Assembly: GCF_019396345.1 (NCBI RefSeq)
Contig: NZ_JAHKRM010000001.1
Location: forward strand, 620,001-684,000
DNA from: Nonomuraea guangzhouensis
GTDB taxonomy: Bacteria > Actinomycetota > Actinomycetes > Streptosporangiales > Streptosporangiaceae
Length of the DNA: 64,000 nt
Direction: 5' to 3'
The translations under genes and the position numbers were made by a program. Positions 13,531-22,999 of this stretch are shown one piece after another (the stretch's first letter is position 1; each line of letters begins with the position of its first letter). The notes beneath the pieces were generated by a model. That model did no database searches. It saw only the letters and a list, made by a program, of their open reading frames with translations, and was not told where the DNA came from.

Positions 13531-15942
13531 TTGCACCCATCACAGCAGCCCGGCACCGCCCTGCCAGAAGGCGATGCCACGGCGGCTGATGCCAGTGCGG
13601 AGGCGCCGGCCGGTGACGCGAACGTCGGTCGGCTGGCCGCCACGATCGAGCGGATGCGCAGGCAGATCCAGGACGCCCACCTGGCCGCCGAGGGGCGCGC
13701 CCTGATCGAGCTGGCCAAGGGCATCCTGGTAGAGCGGCTGCGCTGCGGCCCCGCCCAGGCGGCCCGCCAGCTCGCCACGCTCGCGGAGCAGTCCGGGCTG
13801 TCGCAGCTGGAGCTGGCCTCCGACATCATCGACCAGGCCGCGCAGGACCGCATCAGCGAGACAGCTCGCGAGTTCCTGCGCTCGGCGCGATCGGGCCACG
13901 ACGGGCGTCGCCACTCCGTCTCCGTACGGCTGCGCGCGGCCGAGAGCGGTGTGCTCGACGCGACGGACACGCAGGCGGTCGCCGAATCGCTGCTGGAGCA
14001 CGCGCTGGTGCCGCTCGGCGCGACGACGGTCGCCGTGTGGGCCGCCGGCCCCGACGCCTCGCTCACCCTCGCCGGCTACGCGGGGCTCAGCGCCGAGGAG
14101 GCCATGCGGTGGCGTTACGTCCCTCCCGGCGTGGTCACTCCGGCTCGCCAGGCTCTGATGGAGCGCCACACCGTCTGGTTCCCGGCGCTGCGCGAGGTCG
14201 GCCTGCCCACCATCGGCCACCGGCAGGCGGAAGGCGGGCGAGTGGCGGTGCCCGCGGGCACGGGCGGGCGCATCCTGGGTGTCCTGGAGATCGGCTGGCC
14301 GCACGACCTGGCGCCGCAGCCGCCGCAGATCGAGCGGCAGATCGAGGCACTGGCGGACCTGTGCGCGCACACCCTGGAGGCGTCCGAACCCGCGCCGTGC
14401 GACCCGCCCGGACGCGTGCCGTCCAACCCGGCCTTCTCCGAGCTCGTCAATCTGGCCGACGCGCTGCCCGATCCCGCCCTGGTGCTCTGCCCGCATCTCG
14501 ACTCCGGTGGCCGGCTGACCGACTTCCGCATCGTGCACACCAACGAGCGGTTCACCGACCCGGCCGGGCGGCCGCGCCACCAGGTCGACGGGGGCCTGCT
14601 GCTGGAGGCGTACCCGCTGGCGGCCGAACGCGGCGGGCTGTTCGCCAACGTCGAGCACGTACACGCGACCGGCGAGCCGTTCCGCACCGAGCGCATGACG
14701 CTCACCACCCTGGTCGACGAGGTGCGGCTGACCACCGAGGCCGCCGTCAGCCTCACCCGCCACGGCGACAGCGTGCTGCTGATCTGGCGCGCGCACGACG
14801 AGGGGTCACGGCTGGCCGGCATCCTGCAGCACGCCCAGCGCCTGGGCCGCATCGGCGGCTTCGAGGAGAACGCGCTCACCGGCCAGGTCACCTGGAACGA
14901 CCAGCTCTTCGCCCTGTACGGCGTGTCCCCCGCCGACCAGCCGATCCCCCTGGAACGGCTGCGCGAGCACGCCCATCCCGACGACGAGGCCGGCATCGGC
15001 CGGTTCCTGCGTACCGTGCTGCACCATCGGCGGTCGGCTGCCACGGCGTTCCGGCTGCAGCGGGCCGACGGGATCGCCCGGCACATCCGCGTGGTGGCGG
15101 AGCCGGTTTTCGGGACCGACGACCGGCTGCTGGCCGTCCGCGGCGCTTATCAGGACATTTCCTCCCAGCACTGGACCGAGGTCGCGCTCGCCGCGACCCG
15201 CGACCAGCTCGCGCACAGCGAGCAGCAGACCGCCGAACGCAACCGCCTGGCCCTGCAGCTCCAGCGGGCCATCATGCCGCCGACGCGCGAGACGACCGAC
15301 GCCTTCGGCCTGCGGATCGCCGTCCGCTACCGCCCGGCCGAGAAGGACCACCTGGTCGGCGGCGACTGGTACGACGCCGTCGTGCTGCCGTCCAAGCAGG
15401 TGCTGCTGTCCGTGGGCGACGTGGCCGGGCATGGCATCGAGGCGGCCACCGGCATGGTCGTGCTGCGCAACGCCCTGCGCGGCCTGGCCGCCACCGGCGC
15501 CGGGCCCGCCCAGCTGCTGACCTGGCTCAACCTCGTCGCCCACCACCTGACCGACAGCGTGACCGCCACCGCGATCTGCGGCCTGTACGACCCGCGCACC
15601 CGGGTCCTGCGCTGGGCCCGCGCGGGGCACCTGCCGCCCCTCCTGGTCCGGGGGACGAACGCGTCGGAGCTGCCGATGGTCGCGGGGCTGCTGCTCGGCG
15701 CGGTGTCCGAGGCGTCGTACGAGGAAGGGCGGCTGCAGCTCGAAGCGGACGACACCCTGCTGATGTACACGGACGGGCTCATCGAGCGCCGGGACCGGGC
15801 GCTCCAGCACGCCCAGAACCACCTGCTCGACATCGCCGGGCATCCCGCTCCGACGCTCGACCAGCGGCTTGAATACCTGCTCACGCACTGCAACTCGGAC
15901 ACCGACGACGACACCTGCCTCATCGGTGTCGAGTTGCGGTGA
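13531..15942 (+). CDS. ANTAR-GAF-PAS-PP2C (SpoIIE-type) serine phosphatase
   Basis: An 803-residue regulatory protein. The N-terminal ANTAR-like domain (about 35-110) has EGRALIELAKGILVER and a following LSQLELASDII, the signature of RNA-binding antiterminators. A GAF domain (about 150-290), one or two PAS folds (about 310-540) and a C-terminal PPM/SpoIIE phosphatase (about 590-803) follow, with metal-binding VGGDWYD (from residue 609) and GDVAGHG. The start is a TTG, supported by GAGGAG 7 bp upstream; no ATG or GTG fits. It is 42 bp after the hybrid kinase gene, probably co-transcribed, and its stop is 6 bp from the convergent stop of a SigB/F-type sigma gene. SpoIIE-type phosphatases classically dephosphorylate anti-anti-sigma factors (family knowledge); that link here is inferred. 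Confidence 0.88.
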   Translation: MHPSQQPGTALPEGDATAADASAEAPAGDANVGRLAATIERMRRQIQDAHLAAEGRALIELAKGILVERLRCGPAQAARQLATLAEQSGLSQLELASDIIDQAAQDRISETAREFLRSARSGHDGRRHSVSVRLRAAESGVLDATDTQAVAESLLEHALVPLGATTVAVWAAGPDASLTLAGYAGLSAEEAMRWRYVPPGVVTPARQALMERHTVWFPALREVGLPTIGHRQAEGGRVAVPAGTGGRILGVLEIGWPHDLAPQPPQIERQIEALADLCAHTLEASEPAPCDPPGRVPSNPAFSELVNLADALPDPALVLCPHLDSGGRLTDFRIVHTNERFTDPAGRPRHQVDGGLLLEAYPLAAERGGLFANVEHVHATGEPFRTERMTLTTLVDEVRLTTEAAVSLTRHGDSVLLIWRAHDEGSRLAGILQHAQRLGRIGGFEENALTGQVTWNDQLFALYGVSPADQPIPLERLREHAHPDDEAGIGRFLRTVLHHRRSAATAFRLQRADGIARHIRVVAEPVFGTDDRLLAVRGAYQDISSQHWTEVALAATRDQLAHSEQQTAERNRLALQLQRAIMPPTRETTDAFGLRIAVRYRPAEKDHLVGGDWYDAVVLPSKQVLLSVGDVAGHGIEAATGMVVLRNALRGLAATGAGPAQLLTWLNLVAHHLTDSVTATAICGLYDPRTRVLRWARAGHLPPLLVRGTNASELPMVAGLLLGAVSEASYEEGRLQLEADDTLLMYTDGLIERRDRALQHAQNHLLDIAGHPAPTLDQRLEYLLTHCNSDTDDDTCLIGVELR

Positions 15943-15948
15943 CGCCGT

Positions 15949-16728
15949 TCAGTCCGACAGGCCCTTGCGCAGGTCGTCGAGCACCTTGCGCAGGATGCGC
16001 GAGACGTGCATCTGCGAGATCCCGAACTCGGCGGCGATCTCGGCCTGCGTCATGTTGCCGTAGAAACGCAGCAGCAGGATCTTCTTCTCCCGTACGGGCA
16101 GCGCGTCGATGAGCGGCTTGACGGCGTGCTTGTCGACCAGGGAGTCCAGCGATTCGTCGCGCTCGGGGATGACGTCACCGAGGCTCGCGGAGTCGTCGTC
16201 GACACCCGTCGGGGCGTCGAGCGACAGCGTGCTGTAGGCCGCCGAGGCGTCCATCGTGAGCAGCACGTCCTCCTGGGAGATCTTCATCTTCTCGGCCAGC
16301 TCGGCGACCGTCGGCGAGCGGCCGAGGGTCTGGCTGAGGTCCGAGACGAGCTTGTTGAGCTCGGAGCGGCGCTCCTGGTAGACGCGCGGCACCCGGATGG
16401 CCCAGGTACGGTCTCTGAAGTGGCGCTTGACCTCGCCGGTCATGGTGACGACCGCGTAGCCGCGGAAGTCGTGGCCGAGGGCGGCGTCGAAGCCGTTGAT
16501 GGCCTTCATGAGCCCGACGTAGGCGGCTTGGCGCAGGTCTTCGACGGGCTCGCCGCGGTAGCGGTAGCGGCGGGTGATGTCGTTCGCCAGCCACTCGTGC
16601 ATCGCCACGAGCCGCTCGCGGATCCGTACCTTGTCGAGCTCGGAGGTCTCCGGCTTGACCATCTCGACCAGAAGTTGTTCGGGGGTCATCTCGCTGAGCA
16701 CGAGTGCCTGGGCCTGCTGGACGGTCAT
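15949..16728 (-). CDS. RNA polymerase sigma factor, SigB/SigF/SigG subfamily
   Basis: A 259-residue group 3 sigma-70 factor. Region 2 holds EDLRQAAYVGLMKAINGFD and RGYAVVTMTGEVKRHFRDR; region 3 holds LGRSPTVAELAEKM; region 4 ends with the helix-turn-helix MTQAEIAAEFGISQMHVSRIL. This subfamily handles general or osmotic stress and development in actinobacteria and is held by anti-sigma kinases of the RsbW type (family knowledge). No anti-sigma or anti-anti-sigma gene adjoins it. The ATG has GAGGAG upstream. About 116 bp upstream on its strand is GGGTAA (16844-16849), which resembles the -10 of SigB-type promoters, so autoregulation is possible. It converges with the phosphatase gene. Confidence 0.92.
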   Translation of the reverse strand: MTVQQAQALVLSEMTPEQLLVEMVKPETSELDKVRIRERLVAMHEWLANDITRRYRYRGEPVEDLRQAAYVGLMKAINGFDAALGHDFRGYAVVTMTGEVKRHFRDRTWAIRVPRVYQERRSELNKLVSDLSQTLGRSPTVAELAEKMKISQEDVLLTMDASAAYSTLSLDAPTGVDDDSASLGDVIPERDESLDSLVDKHAVKPLIDALPVREKKILLLRFYGNMTQAEIAAEFGISQMHVSRILRKVLDDLRKGLSD

Positions 16729-16913
16729 TCCTGCTCCTCATATATCTACTGCAGGCGGTCCCGTCCAGAACCAAGAAAAGCCCAGACAGAGACACGCCTC
16801 GATAAAACGAGACGAAGCCCTCTGCTGGACTTCACATCTAACATTACCCGCTTTACGACAATATCACCCGGAGCTAGATCACGAAAGGGTCACGCCTTCC
16901 TGGGTGTGGTCCG

Positions 16914-17690
16914 TCAGGCGCGTACCCAGAAGCTCTCCGGCAATGCCTCGATCTCGACCACGGCCTGTTCGAGGTTCGCGGCGAACGGCAGCAATGCCTG
17001 GTGCACCGGCTCACCGCCCTCGGCGAGCCGCCGGATGACCTGGGCGTTCACCCGCGCCCGGTCGACGACCTCGGGGCCGAACTTTGTCCGGTCGCCCTCA
17101 TAGCCGTAGGCGTCGAGCAGCAGGTGCAGCCGCCGGGACCGATCGTCGAACGCCGTGAACCCCTGCTCCGTGACCACGCGCCGAGCGTGCAGCGGAACCC
17201 AGGTCAACGCGCAGTAGGCCAGGTCGCGCTCCCGCGACGACGGCCCGGCGGTGTCCCAGTCGACGAACCCGACCAGGTCGTCGCCCTGCCACACCGCGTT
17301 GTAAGGGGAGGCGTCGTGGTGCCCGATGACGAGCCCCGGCTGCCACGGCCGCCCGATGAACCAGACCGCGCCGGGCTCGGGCACGTACGTCGCCGTCGCG
17401 TCGTGCAGCCGCCGCATCCAGGCCCCGACCTGCTTGAGCGCGCTGTCCGACCACGCCCACGCGGGCCAGGGAACCTGCTCCCCGATCGTGTCGCCGTGCA
17501 GGAAGGTCAGCACCTCGCGCCCCTGCTCGTCGAACCCGAGCACCCGCGGCGCCCCCTCGAACCCGGCCGCTTCCAGATGAGCCAGCACGGTGTGCACGGT
17601 GCGCGTCCACGGATTGGCGGGCCGGTGGACGGTGTCACCGATGCGCACGCCGCCGACATGCCTGCCACCCGGCAGGGGCTGCTCGTCCAT
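16914..17690 (-). CDS. Aminoglycoside phosphotransferase (APH) family kinase
   Basis: A 258-residue APH-fold protein. The catalytic loop is HHDASPYNAVW (Brenner-type H-x-D-x4-N) near residue 120, and the metal-binding DxD-type motif is FVDWDTAGP. The N-lobe strands are short, with LTFLHGDTIGE at the hinge. Members phosphorylate small hydroxylated molecules such as antibiotics, choline or sugars; the substrate here cannot be predicted and a resistance role should not be assumed. It is monocistronic, leftward, and lies 185 bp upstream of the start of the sigma factor gene on the same strand. Confidence 0.85.
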   Translation of the reverse strand: MDEQPLPGGRHVGGVRIGDTVHRPANPWTRTVHTVLAHLEAAGFEGAPRVLGFDEQGREVLTFLHGDTIGEQVPWPAWAWSDSALKQVGAWMRRLHDATATYVPEPGAVWFIGRPWQPGLVIGHHDASPYNAVWQGDDLVGFVDWDTAGPSSRERDLAYCALTWVPLHARRVVTEQGFTAFDDRSRRLHLLLDAYGYEGDRTKFGPEVVDRARVNAQVIRRLAEGGEPVHQALLPFAANLEQAVVEIEALPESFWVRA

Positions 17691-17740
17691 GACGCCGTTT
17701 CTACTCCCGGCCCGCGACCGGCCGCATCTGGTTTTCCTAC

Positions 17741-18670
17741 CTAGCCGGGGGCGAGCCTGGTCAACTGGTCGCGTAGAGAGTCATTGATTGATGCCTGGAG
17801 CAGGGTGTTGTCGACGGAAGGGTCACAGCTTGTCCAGATGCGGACACCCGCGGGCGGCCCGTCGGCGTAGCCGAACACGAGCCGGAGCCTCTTGTCCGCC
17901 GCCCCGGCGATCGGCTCGCAGCCGTTCTCGCTCGGCCGGGTGGCGAGGGAGTTCAGCGTCTCCGCCAGGGCCTTGGCCGTCCGGGCGTCGGACTCCAGCC
18001 TCGGAGGGCGTGCGCTCGCCGAGGTGGCCTCACCGCACACGAGGACCGAGACGGGCTCGTCGGGGACCATCCGCTCGTTCTGCCCCCGGCGGTCCGCGGC
18101 GCCCCGGCAGGGGTCGTCGGGGTGCTGGAGTCTCCACGCTCCGGTGCGGTAGGCGGCGGTCAGGCTCGGGCCGACGTACGAGCGGGTGATGACCGTGCCG
18201 TTGGTGGTCCGCACGCAGCCGTTGGGCTCCTCGGCGCTGCCCACCCAGAGCGTCCCGCCGTCGGGGTAGGTGAACCGGACGAGGTAGTTCGTCATCGACC
18301 CGCCCACGAGCGAGCAGATGACCTTGCGATCGTCCGTGGTGAGCGGAAGGTAGCCGAGGTCGCGAACCATGGCCCCGGCGTCGCCGGTCAGGGTCCGCGA
18401 TCCGGCCAGCCGCTCGCCTCCCGGGTGCGTGTTGTCCCCGGGGTACGCGCAGATCATCGCCGCGACGGGCCGGCCGGGCACGAGCCGCTCATCGACCCCG
18501 TCGACCTCCGCGGCGGCGGGCACCCAGCCGCCGGCCTTGCCTCCTCCACCCCACTGCTGCGGACACGCCGTCGGCACGGTCACCGACCCGCTCGTCGTTC
18601 GGGAGATGATGAGCACGGCCGCCGCGCAGATCGCGATCGCGGCGATGCCGGCCACATGACGAAGTCTCAC
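17741..18670 (-). CDS. Membrane-anchored or secreted hypothetical protein with internal duplication
   Basis: A 309-residue protein of unknown function. Residues of about 5-23 (VAGIAAIAICAAAVLIIS) form one hydrophobic segment, a membrane anchor or signal peptide, with no lipobox. The exported part seems to contain two related halves: RLVPGRPVAAMICAY with a following CS/CP pattern is echoed by RMVPDEPVSVLVCGE about 140 residues later, and each half has paired cysteines (CPQQW..., CRGAA...; GCVRT, GCEPI). The start is GTG without a strong ribosome site. It lies 36 bp downstream of the large DUF6493-like gene and may be co-transcribed. Confidence 0.6.
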   Translation of the reverse strand: MRLRHVAGIAAIAICAAAVLIISRTTSGSVTVPTACPQQWGGGGKAGGWVPAAAEVDGVDERLVPGRPVAAMICAYPGDNTHPGGERLAGSRTLTGDAGAMVRDLGYLPLTTDDRKVICSLVGGSMTNYLVRFTYPDGGTLWVGSAEEPNGCVRTTNGTVITRSYVGPSLTAAYRTGAWRLQHPDDPCRGAADRRGQNERMVPDEPVSVLVCGEATSASARPPRLESDARTAKALAETLNSLATRPSENGCEPIAGAADKRLRLVFGYADGPPAGVRIWTSCDPSVDNTLLQASINDSLRDQLTRLAPG

Positions 18671-18706
18671 AATGCTGAGACGTCTCGGCGTCGCCGATCG
18701 GTTCGA

Positions 18707-21592
18707 TCAAGGGCGGATCAGGTAGGCGTGCAGCCGGCGGCACTCCGTACGGAACCTGCTGCCGCCACCCTGCCCGACGACGGCCTCGACCTCGGGGATC
18801 GCTCCCCTCGCTGCGGCCCGCTGAGCCACCGTCACAACGAGTTCGACCACCTTGGCCAGTCCCGCGTGAGGCTTCTCCCCGCCTTCGGCGTCCGGCAGGA
18901 GGGCGGGCAGCAGGGTCCGCAGCACCTCCCACACCTCACGATGGGCACCGCGGTCGGCGGCGGCCTCGAGTGCGTTCATGATGTGCTGCTGCTTCAGCCA
19001 CGTCCACCGGATGAGCACCCCGAGATGCGCCCCCAGCTCGGCGGCCGGCAAGGCGCCACGGGCCGCCATCGTCACCAGGACCGACGCGCCGCCGTTCGCG
19101 TCCTTCTGCGCCAGGAAGTACGCCAGCGCCAGCGCGGTGGCCACACCGGCGGGGCCGTCGGCCGCGGCCAGCATGGCGGGGTGGACAGGGTACGTACTTT
19201 CCCGAGCCCACTGTTGGTGCAGGCGTGGCACCAGATTGACCGCCACGACCTCCCGGTGCGAGGGCAGGACCGACGGCCACCAGCCCATGCAGTGGCCATG
19301 ATCGTTCATGGTCCCGGCCGATGATGTGCTGAATTCGTCGATCAGGTCCAGCCCGGTCGGCTCGGCCCGCAGCCGCGGGGTCAGCCAGACCTGGCCGGTC
19401 CCGCCAGGCCGACGCTCGTCGAGGAAGTAGGAGTCGAAGTCCTTGCTATAGCTCCACCGCACCCTGACCTCCGGATCGGGCAGGCCGCCGTCGGCCAGCC
19501 GCCGCGCCACGGTCCGGCCCGCCTCGGAGGTCAGCCGCGCCGCCCGGGACGCCGCCTCCGGATGGGCGCCGCGCGGCAGCCGCAACAGCGCCTGTCGCAG
19601 GTCGGTAGGAAGGGGTACGGCCCGCGCCGCCTCACACTCCGCCAACCGGGAGACCAGGACGTCGGGATCGAGCATGCCGTTGGCGAGGGTGGGCGTGGCC
19701 AGCAGCACCGGCGGCAGGGTGCCGTCCTTGAGCGCGGCGAGCACCTCCGCGAATCGACGCAGCACGAACATGTCCAACCCCGAGACCTCCCGCGGGTCGG
19801 GGAGCCGATCCCGCGGCGCCTCGGAAACCGGCTCCTCTCGGAGCTCAACGGGCAGGTAGGCCAGCGAGAAGCCGCCCGCCTGCGCCTGTGTCTCGGCATC
19901 GTCCGTGAGCGCCCTGAGCGAGACCATCAGGGGGGCGCGGACGGCGACTCCATTCCCGGACGCCGGCCCGCCACGCCGACCGGGCCGCTCGGCCGGAACC
20001 CCCGGGTCAGCCCCCGGCGCGATCAGCTCCCGGGCGATCGCGGCACGCCAGTGGTCGTCCTGCAGCCAGTGCCGCATCTCGAACAACTGTGGATAGCTGC
20101 TGCCGTACGGCACTTCGAGCGCCGATCTCAACCCGTCCCGGTCACGTGCGGCAAGCCGGACGAAGCCGCCCAGCCAGCGCTCGCCGTCCAGCCATCGCCA
20201 GGAGGTCCAGCCGAGAGTCTCCATCTCCGCCGGGCTTTCCGGAACGGCCGGGAACGCCGGGACCGCGACCGGCTCGGGAAGCGGCGGCGGGGTGAAGACG
20301 GGTCCGGGCTCCTCGACGGCGGCCTGCCCGCCGTACACCGCGACCAGCTGGGCACCCAGCGCGGGCGGCAGCGCCGGGATGGCGTCCCTGATCTGCTCGG
20401 CGCCGAGCGGGCCGAAGCGGGTGGCGTGCTTGAGGGCGAGCTGGGCGGCCCGGCCCTGGATCTCGTACGCCTCGTGGTTGAAGGCGGTGACCAGGGCGGC
20501 GGCCAGTTCGTCCGCTCGATCCGGCGCATGGCGTACCGTCTGGTCGAACCAGGTCAGACCAGGGCGTACGAGCTTGGCCTCAGCCCGGAACAGCAGCCCT
20601 TCCAGCGCCTCGGCCACGTCGGCGGGATCGTGCGCGTCGAGCCGCCGCAGGTGACGCAGGGACAGCTCGGCGACCGGCCCCGGTGCGGCGGGCAGCAGGC
20701 GCAGGTAGTCGCGGCGGCGCGCGTCGATCTCGGCCTCGGTGGGTGCGAGGAGTTCGTGGAGGCGGGCGAAGAAGCGCAGGTCCTGTGCGGTGCCACCGCG
20801 CAGGAAGCGGCGGACGCAGCCGTCGAGCAGCGCTTCCCGCTCGCCCGCCGCGCGGATGGCGCTGAACCACGGCGAGATCGGATCGGCCTTCTCGTACTGC
20901 AACGCCCGGCCGACTCCTTCGGCCTCGAAGAGCCGGGGCAGCAGCGCGGGAAGCAGCGGGTCGGACTCGACCACGCTCACGGCGGCCGTCCCTGCCCCTT
21001 CCAGCGGCTCGTGCTGAGCCGCGGTCCCGGCGACCGCCCAGGCCACGACCAGCGGGTCGTGCTCGGGCGGCGGCGCCCCGGTGTGCCGCAGCATCGCCAG
21101 CGCGAGGACCGCGCCGGGGTCGCCGGGACCGCGCACCTTGGCGCCGAGCCGTACGGCCAGCTCGGCCTGCCACTCGGCAGGACGGTGGCCGACGAGCCGG
21201 ATGACCGGCTCGGGATCGCCGAACTCGGTGCGGCCGGTGAACGATCGCCACATCGCGAGGTCCCGGCGGGTCACCCAGGAGGCCACCGCGCTGACCGCGC
21301 TGAGGGTGCCGGCCCCGGCCAGGCGTAACAGGTCGGCCCAGTCCTGCCACGGCTCGCGCTCGGGCTCGCGCCAGTGCTGCCAGTAGTCCGGGTCCTCCTC
21401 CCGACGCCGGGTCTCCGCCACCCAGCGCTCCTCCTGCTTGGCCTCGGCGTGCCTGCTCAGTACGGCAATGTGGCCACGCAGTTCGCCCGCGACGAGCTTG
21501 CGCCCGGCGTCGTCCAGGGTGATCAGCCGCTCGATCAGCTTGTCCGCGTCACCTGCGCTGATGAGGTCGCTTATCTCGTCCCAGCTCGTCAT
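18707..21592 (-). CDS. Large DUF6493-like protein
   Basis: A protein of about 961 residues with no signal peptide or membrane segment. The N-terminus MTSWDEISDLISAGDADKLIERL and the following GRKLVAGELRGHI resemble the actinobacterial DUF6493 family. Much of the body looks like helical HEAT/ARM-like repeats (short Leu/Ala-rich helices such as VAELSLRHLRRLDAHDPADVAEAL). In other genomes such proteins are often near SWIM-zinc-finger or MoxR-type AAA genes (from memory, not verified); none is seen here. The frame is open to 21769, but ATG 21592 is chosen from the family-like start. Function unknown. Confidence 0.6.
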   Translation of the reverse strand: MTSWDEISDLISAGDADKLIERLITLDDAGRKLVAGELRGHIAVLSRHAEAKQEERWVAETRRREEDPDYWQHWREPEREPWQDWADLLRLAGAGTLSAVSAVASWVTRRDLAMWRSFTGRTEFGDPEPVIRLVGHRPAEWQAELAVRLGAKVRGPGDPGAVLALAMLRHTGAPPPEHDPLVVAWAVAGTAAQHEPLEGAGTAAVSVVESDPLLPALLPRLFEAEGVGRALQYEKADPISPWFSAIRAAGEREALLDGCVRRFLRGGTAQDLRFFARLHELLAPTEAEIDARRRDYLRLLPAAPGPVAELSLRHLRRLDAHDPADVAEALEGLLFRAEAKLVRPGLTWFDQTVRHAPDRADELAAALVTAFNHEAYEIQGRAAQLALKHATRFGPLGAEQIRDAIPALPPALGAQLVAVYGGQAAVEEPGPVFTPPPLPEPVAVPAFPAVPESPAEMETLGWTSWRWLDGERWLGGFVRLAARDRDGLRSALEVPYGSSYPQLFEMRHWLQDDHWRAAIARELIAPGADPGVPAERPGRRGGPASGNGVAVRAPLMVSLRALTDDAETQAQAGGFSLAYLPVELREEPVSEAPRDRLPDPREVSGLDMFVLRRFAEVLAALKDGTLPPVLLATPTLANGMLDPDVLVSRLAECEAARAVPLPTDLRQALLRLPRGAHPEAASRAARLTSEAGRTVARRLADGGLPDPEVRVRWSYSKDFDSYFLDERRPGGTGQVWLTPRLRAEPTGLDLIDEFSTSSAGTMNDHGHCMGWWPSVLPSHREVVAVNLVPRLHQQWARESTYPVHPAMLAAADGPAGVATALALAYFLAQKDANGGASVLVTMAARGALPAAELGAHLGVLIRWTWLKQQHIMNALEAAADRGAHREVWEVLRTLLPALLPDAEGGEKPHAGLAKVVELVVTVAQRAAARGAIPEVEAVVGQGGGSRFRTECRRLHAYLIRP

Positions 21593-21735
21593 GGCAGGGA
21601 CCATAGAGATCACTACCGACAGAAACTCCACCTCGCTCCGGCCGCCTATCACGATCATGGTAAAAAGATCATGTGCCGACCGATGAACGTTTATCCACCG
21701 CCAGTCCACCTCCCGGTAACCTTGCGTCGTCGCTG

Positions 21736-22143
21736 GTGAGCCCGTGCCCGCACACCCCCGCGTGCCCACCGCCTACGTGCCTCCCGTCACGGCTGCGCGC
21801 GCGGCCGGTCCAGGCGTCACTACTCGCGGACCCCGACGGCCCGACGGCAGGTTACGAGACCAACGCGGGGTACGTGCGAAAGTTCGCCGGCACCATGGAC
21901 GACTCGGCCACCGGCGTGGACACCGTCAGGCAGGCGACGCCCCGCTTCGAGGGCTGGAATCTGATCCCCATGGCCGGAGTGCCCATTGTCGGGCTGATGT
22001 TCGTCAACCGGTTGAACACCATCGCCGACACCTGGCGGGACAGCGCCGGCATCCTCTCCGAAGTGCTGCGTACCGACAGCGGCAAGATCTACAAAGCCGC
22101 GGACAACTACGTCACCGCCGCGCGGGCCAACACCGTCAAGTGA
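21736..22143 (+). CDS. Small WXG100/EspC-like putative secretion-associated protein (start uncertain)
   Basis: A helical protein whose convincing coding part runs from about 21850: GYETNAGYVRKFAGTMDDSA, then TVRQATPRFEGWNLIPMAG and NTIADTWRDSAGILSEVLRT. This helix-turn-helix pattern with Trp and Gly resembles ESX/EspC-type type VII secretion targets. Only GTG 21736 would include the full conserved part; the first 35 codons look poorly coding, so the start or an upstream frameshift needs checking. It is the first gene of a four-gene rightward cluster with a WXG-containing protein and two YbaB-like proteins. It is divergent from the DUF6493-like gene; the roughly 140-bp gap must hold both promoters. 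Confidence 0.55.
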   Translation: MSPCPHTPACPPPTCLPSRLRARPVQASLLADPDGPTAGYETNAGYVRKFAGTMDDSATGVDTVRQATPRFEGWNLIPMAGVPIVGLMFVNRLNTIADTWRDSAGILSEVLRTDSGKIYKAADNYVTAARANTVK

Positions 22144-22156
22144 GGAGGAACCCGCG

Positions 22157-22999
22157 ATGTCCGGAGAACCGGCAAAGCTGATCGTGCCAGGCCAGAACAC
22201 CCCTGCGGCCAACCAGCAGCTCCACATCACCAACGCCGGCGGCACCGTACAGCGGACCGTTACGGTCACTCCCCCGACGCGCACCGACCCCGGCTTCTAC
22301 AAGCGGCTGATCACGGAGCTGAATCCGCTGCGCCAGAGCAACAGGGCCGCGATGGCGGTTTCGGGGCTCGGCGTCGCCGCGCTCGCGCTGGACGTGGCGG
22401 CCACCCTCAACCTGGGCAACCCGTTCCTGTTCTACGATCGGCGCGAGCAGTGGAAGAGCATGGCCGGGCTGCTGGAAGGCAGCCGATCCGACCTGTGGCG
22501 TGCCTTCTTCGATGACATCTCCCCCAACTGGAAGGGCCAGGCGAGGGACACACTGCAGCAGTACGTCCGGTTCAACGTCAACGGCTTGTACGGCCAGCTC
22601 GGCAAGATCTCCGACGAGATGAGCGGCGCCATGCACGGCCAGTACAAAGAGGTACTGGAGTACGACCTGTCGGTGTTCGGGCTCTACGCCACCTCGGCCC
22701 CCATTCTGCGCACCGTCGCCGCCATGAGCGCGCACCCGGTCGGGAGGGTCGCCCTGATGACCCAGGTCGGCCTGTTCATGAGCGCGGCGGGGAATCTGGT
22801 CAAGCAGTTCGCCGACGTGTACAACTCCTACGAAAGTGCCCTCAACAAGCTGGAACTCAAGCTCAACGATCTGAGGGGCGCCTTCTACCGTTCCGGCAAC
22901 CCAGCGCTGGGGGCGCGCGACCTCCACCTCACTCCGGCGATCGCGGACCCCGCCCAGGTGAACGACTACTGGGTTCCCATGGCGAAGGACGCCTCGTGA
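22157..22999 (+). CDS. WXG-motif protein, putative type VII-associated
   Basis: A 280-residue protein of unknown function. After a Thr/Pro-rich N-terminus there is a hydrophobic helix AAMAVSGLGVAALALDVAATL (about residues 57-77), a central W-x-G motif (NWKGQA, Trp125 to Gly127) in a helical region, and a second hydrophobic stretch near 185-215 (VALMTQVGLFMSAAGNLV). It looks like an enlarged WXG100-type fold with membrane-interacting segments. A GAGGAGG lies 8 bp before ATG 22157. It follows the small EspC-like gene by 13 bp and overlaps the next gene (GTGA), so the set is one transcription unit. Confidence 0.6.
   Translation: MSGEPAKLIVPGQNTPAANQQLHITNAGGTVQRTVTVTPPTRTDPGFYKRLITELNPLRQSNRAAMAVSGLGVAALALDVAATLNLGNPFLFYDRREQWKSMAGLLEGSRSDLWRAFFDDISPNWKGQARDTLQQYVRFNVNGLYGQLGKISDEMSGAMHGQYKEVLEYDLSVFGLYATSAPILRTVAAMSAHPVGRVALMTQVGLFMSAAGNLVKQFADVYNSYESALNKLELKLNDLRGAFYRSGNPALGARDLHLTPAIADPAQVNDYWVPMAKDAS

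Noticed and set aside
16914..17690. Antibiotic resistance gene
   Set aside because: APH-fold alone does not show aminoglycoside modification; most such actinobacterial proteins have other or unknown substrates.
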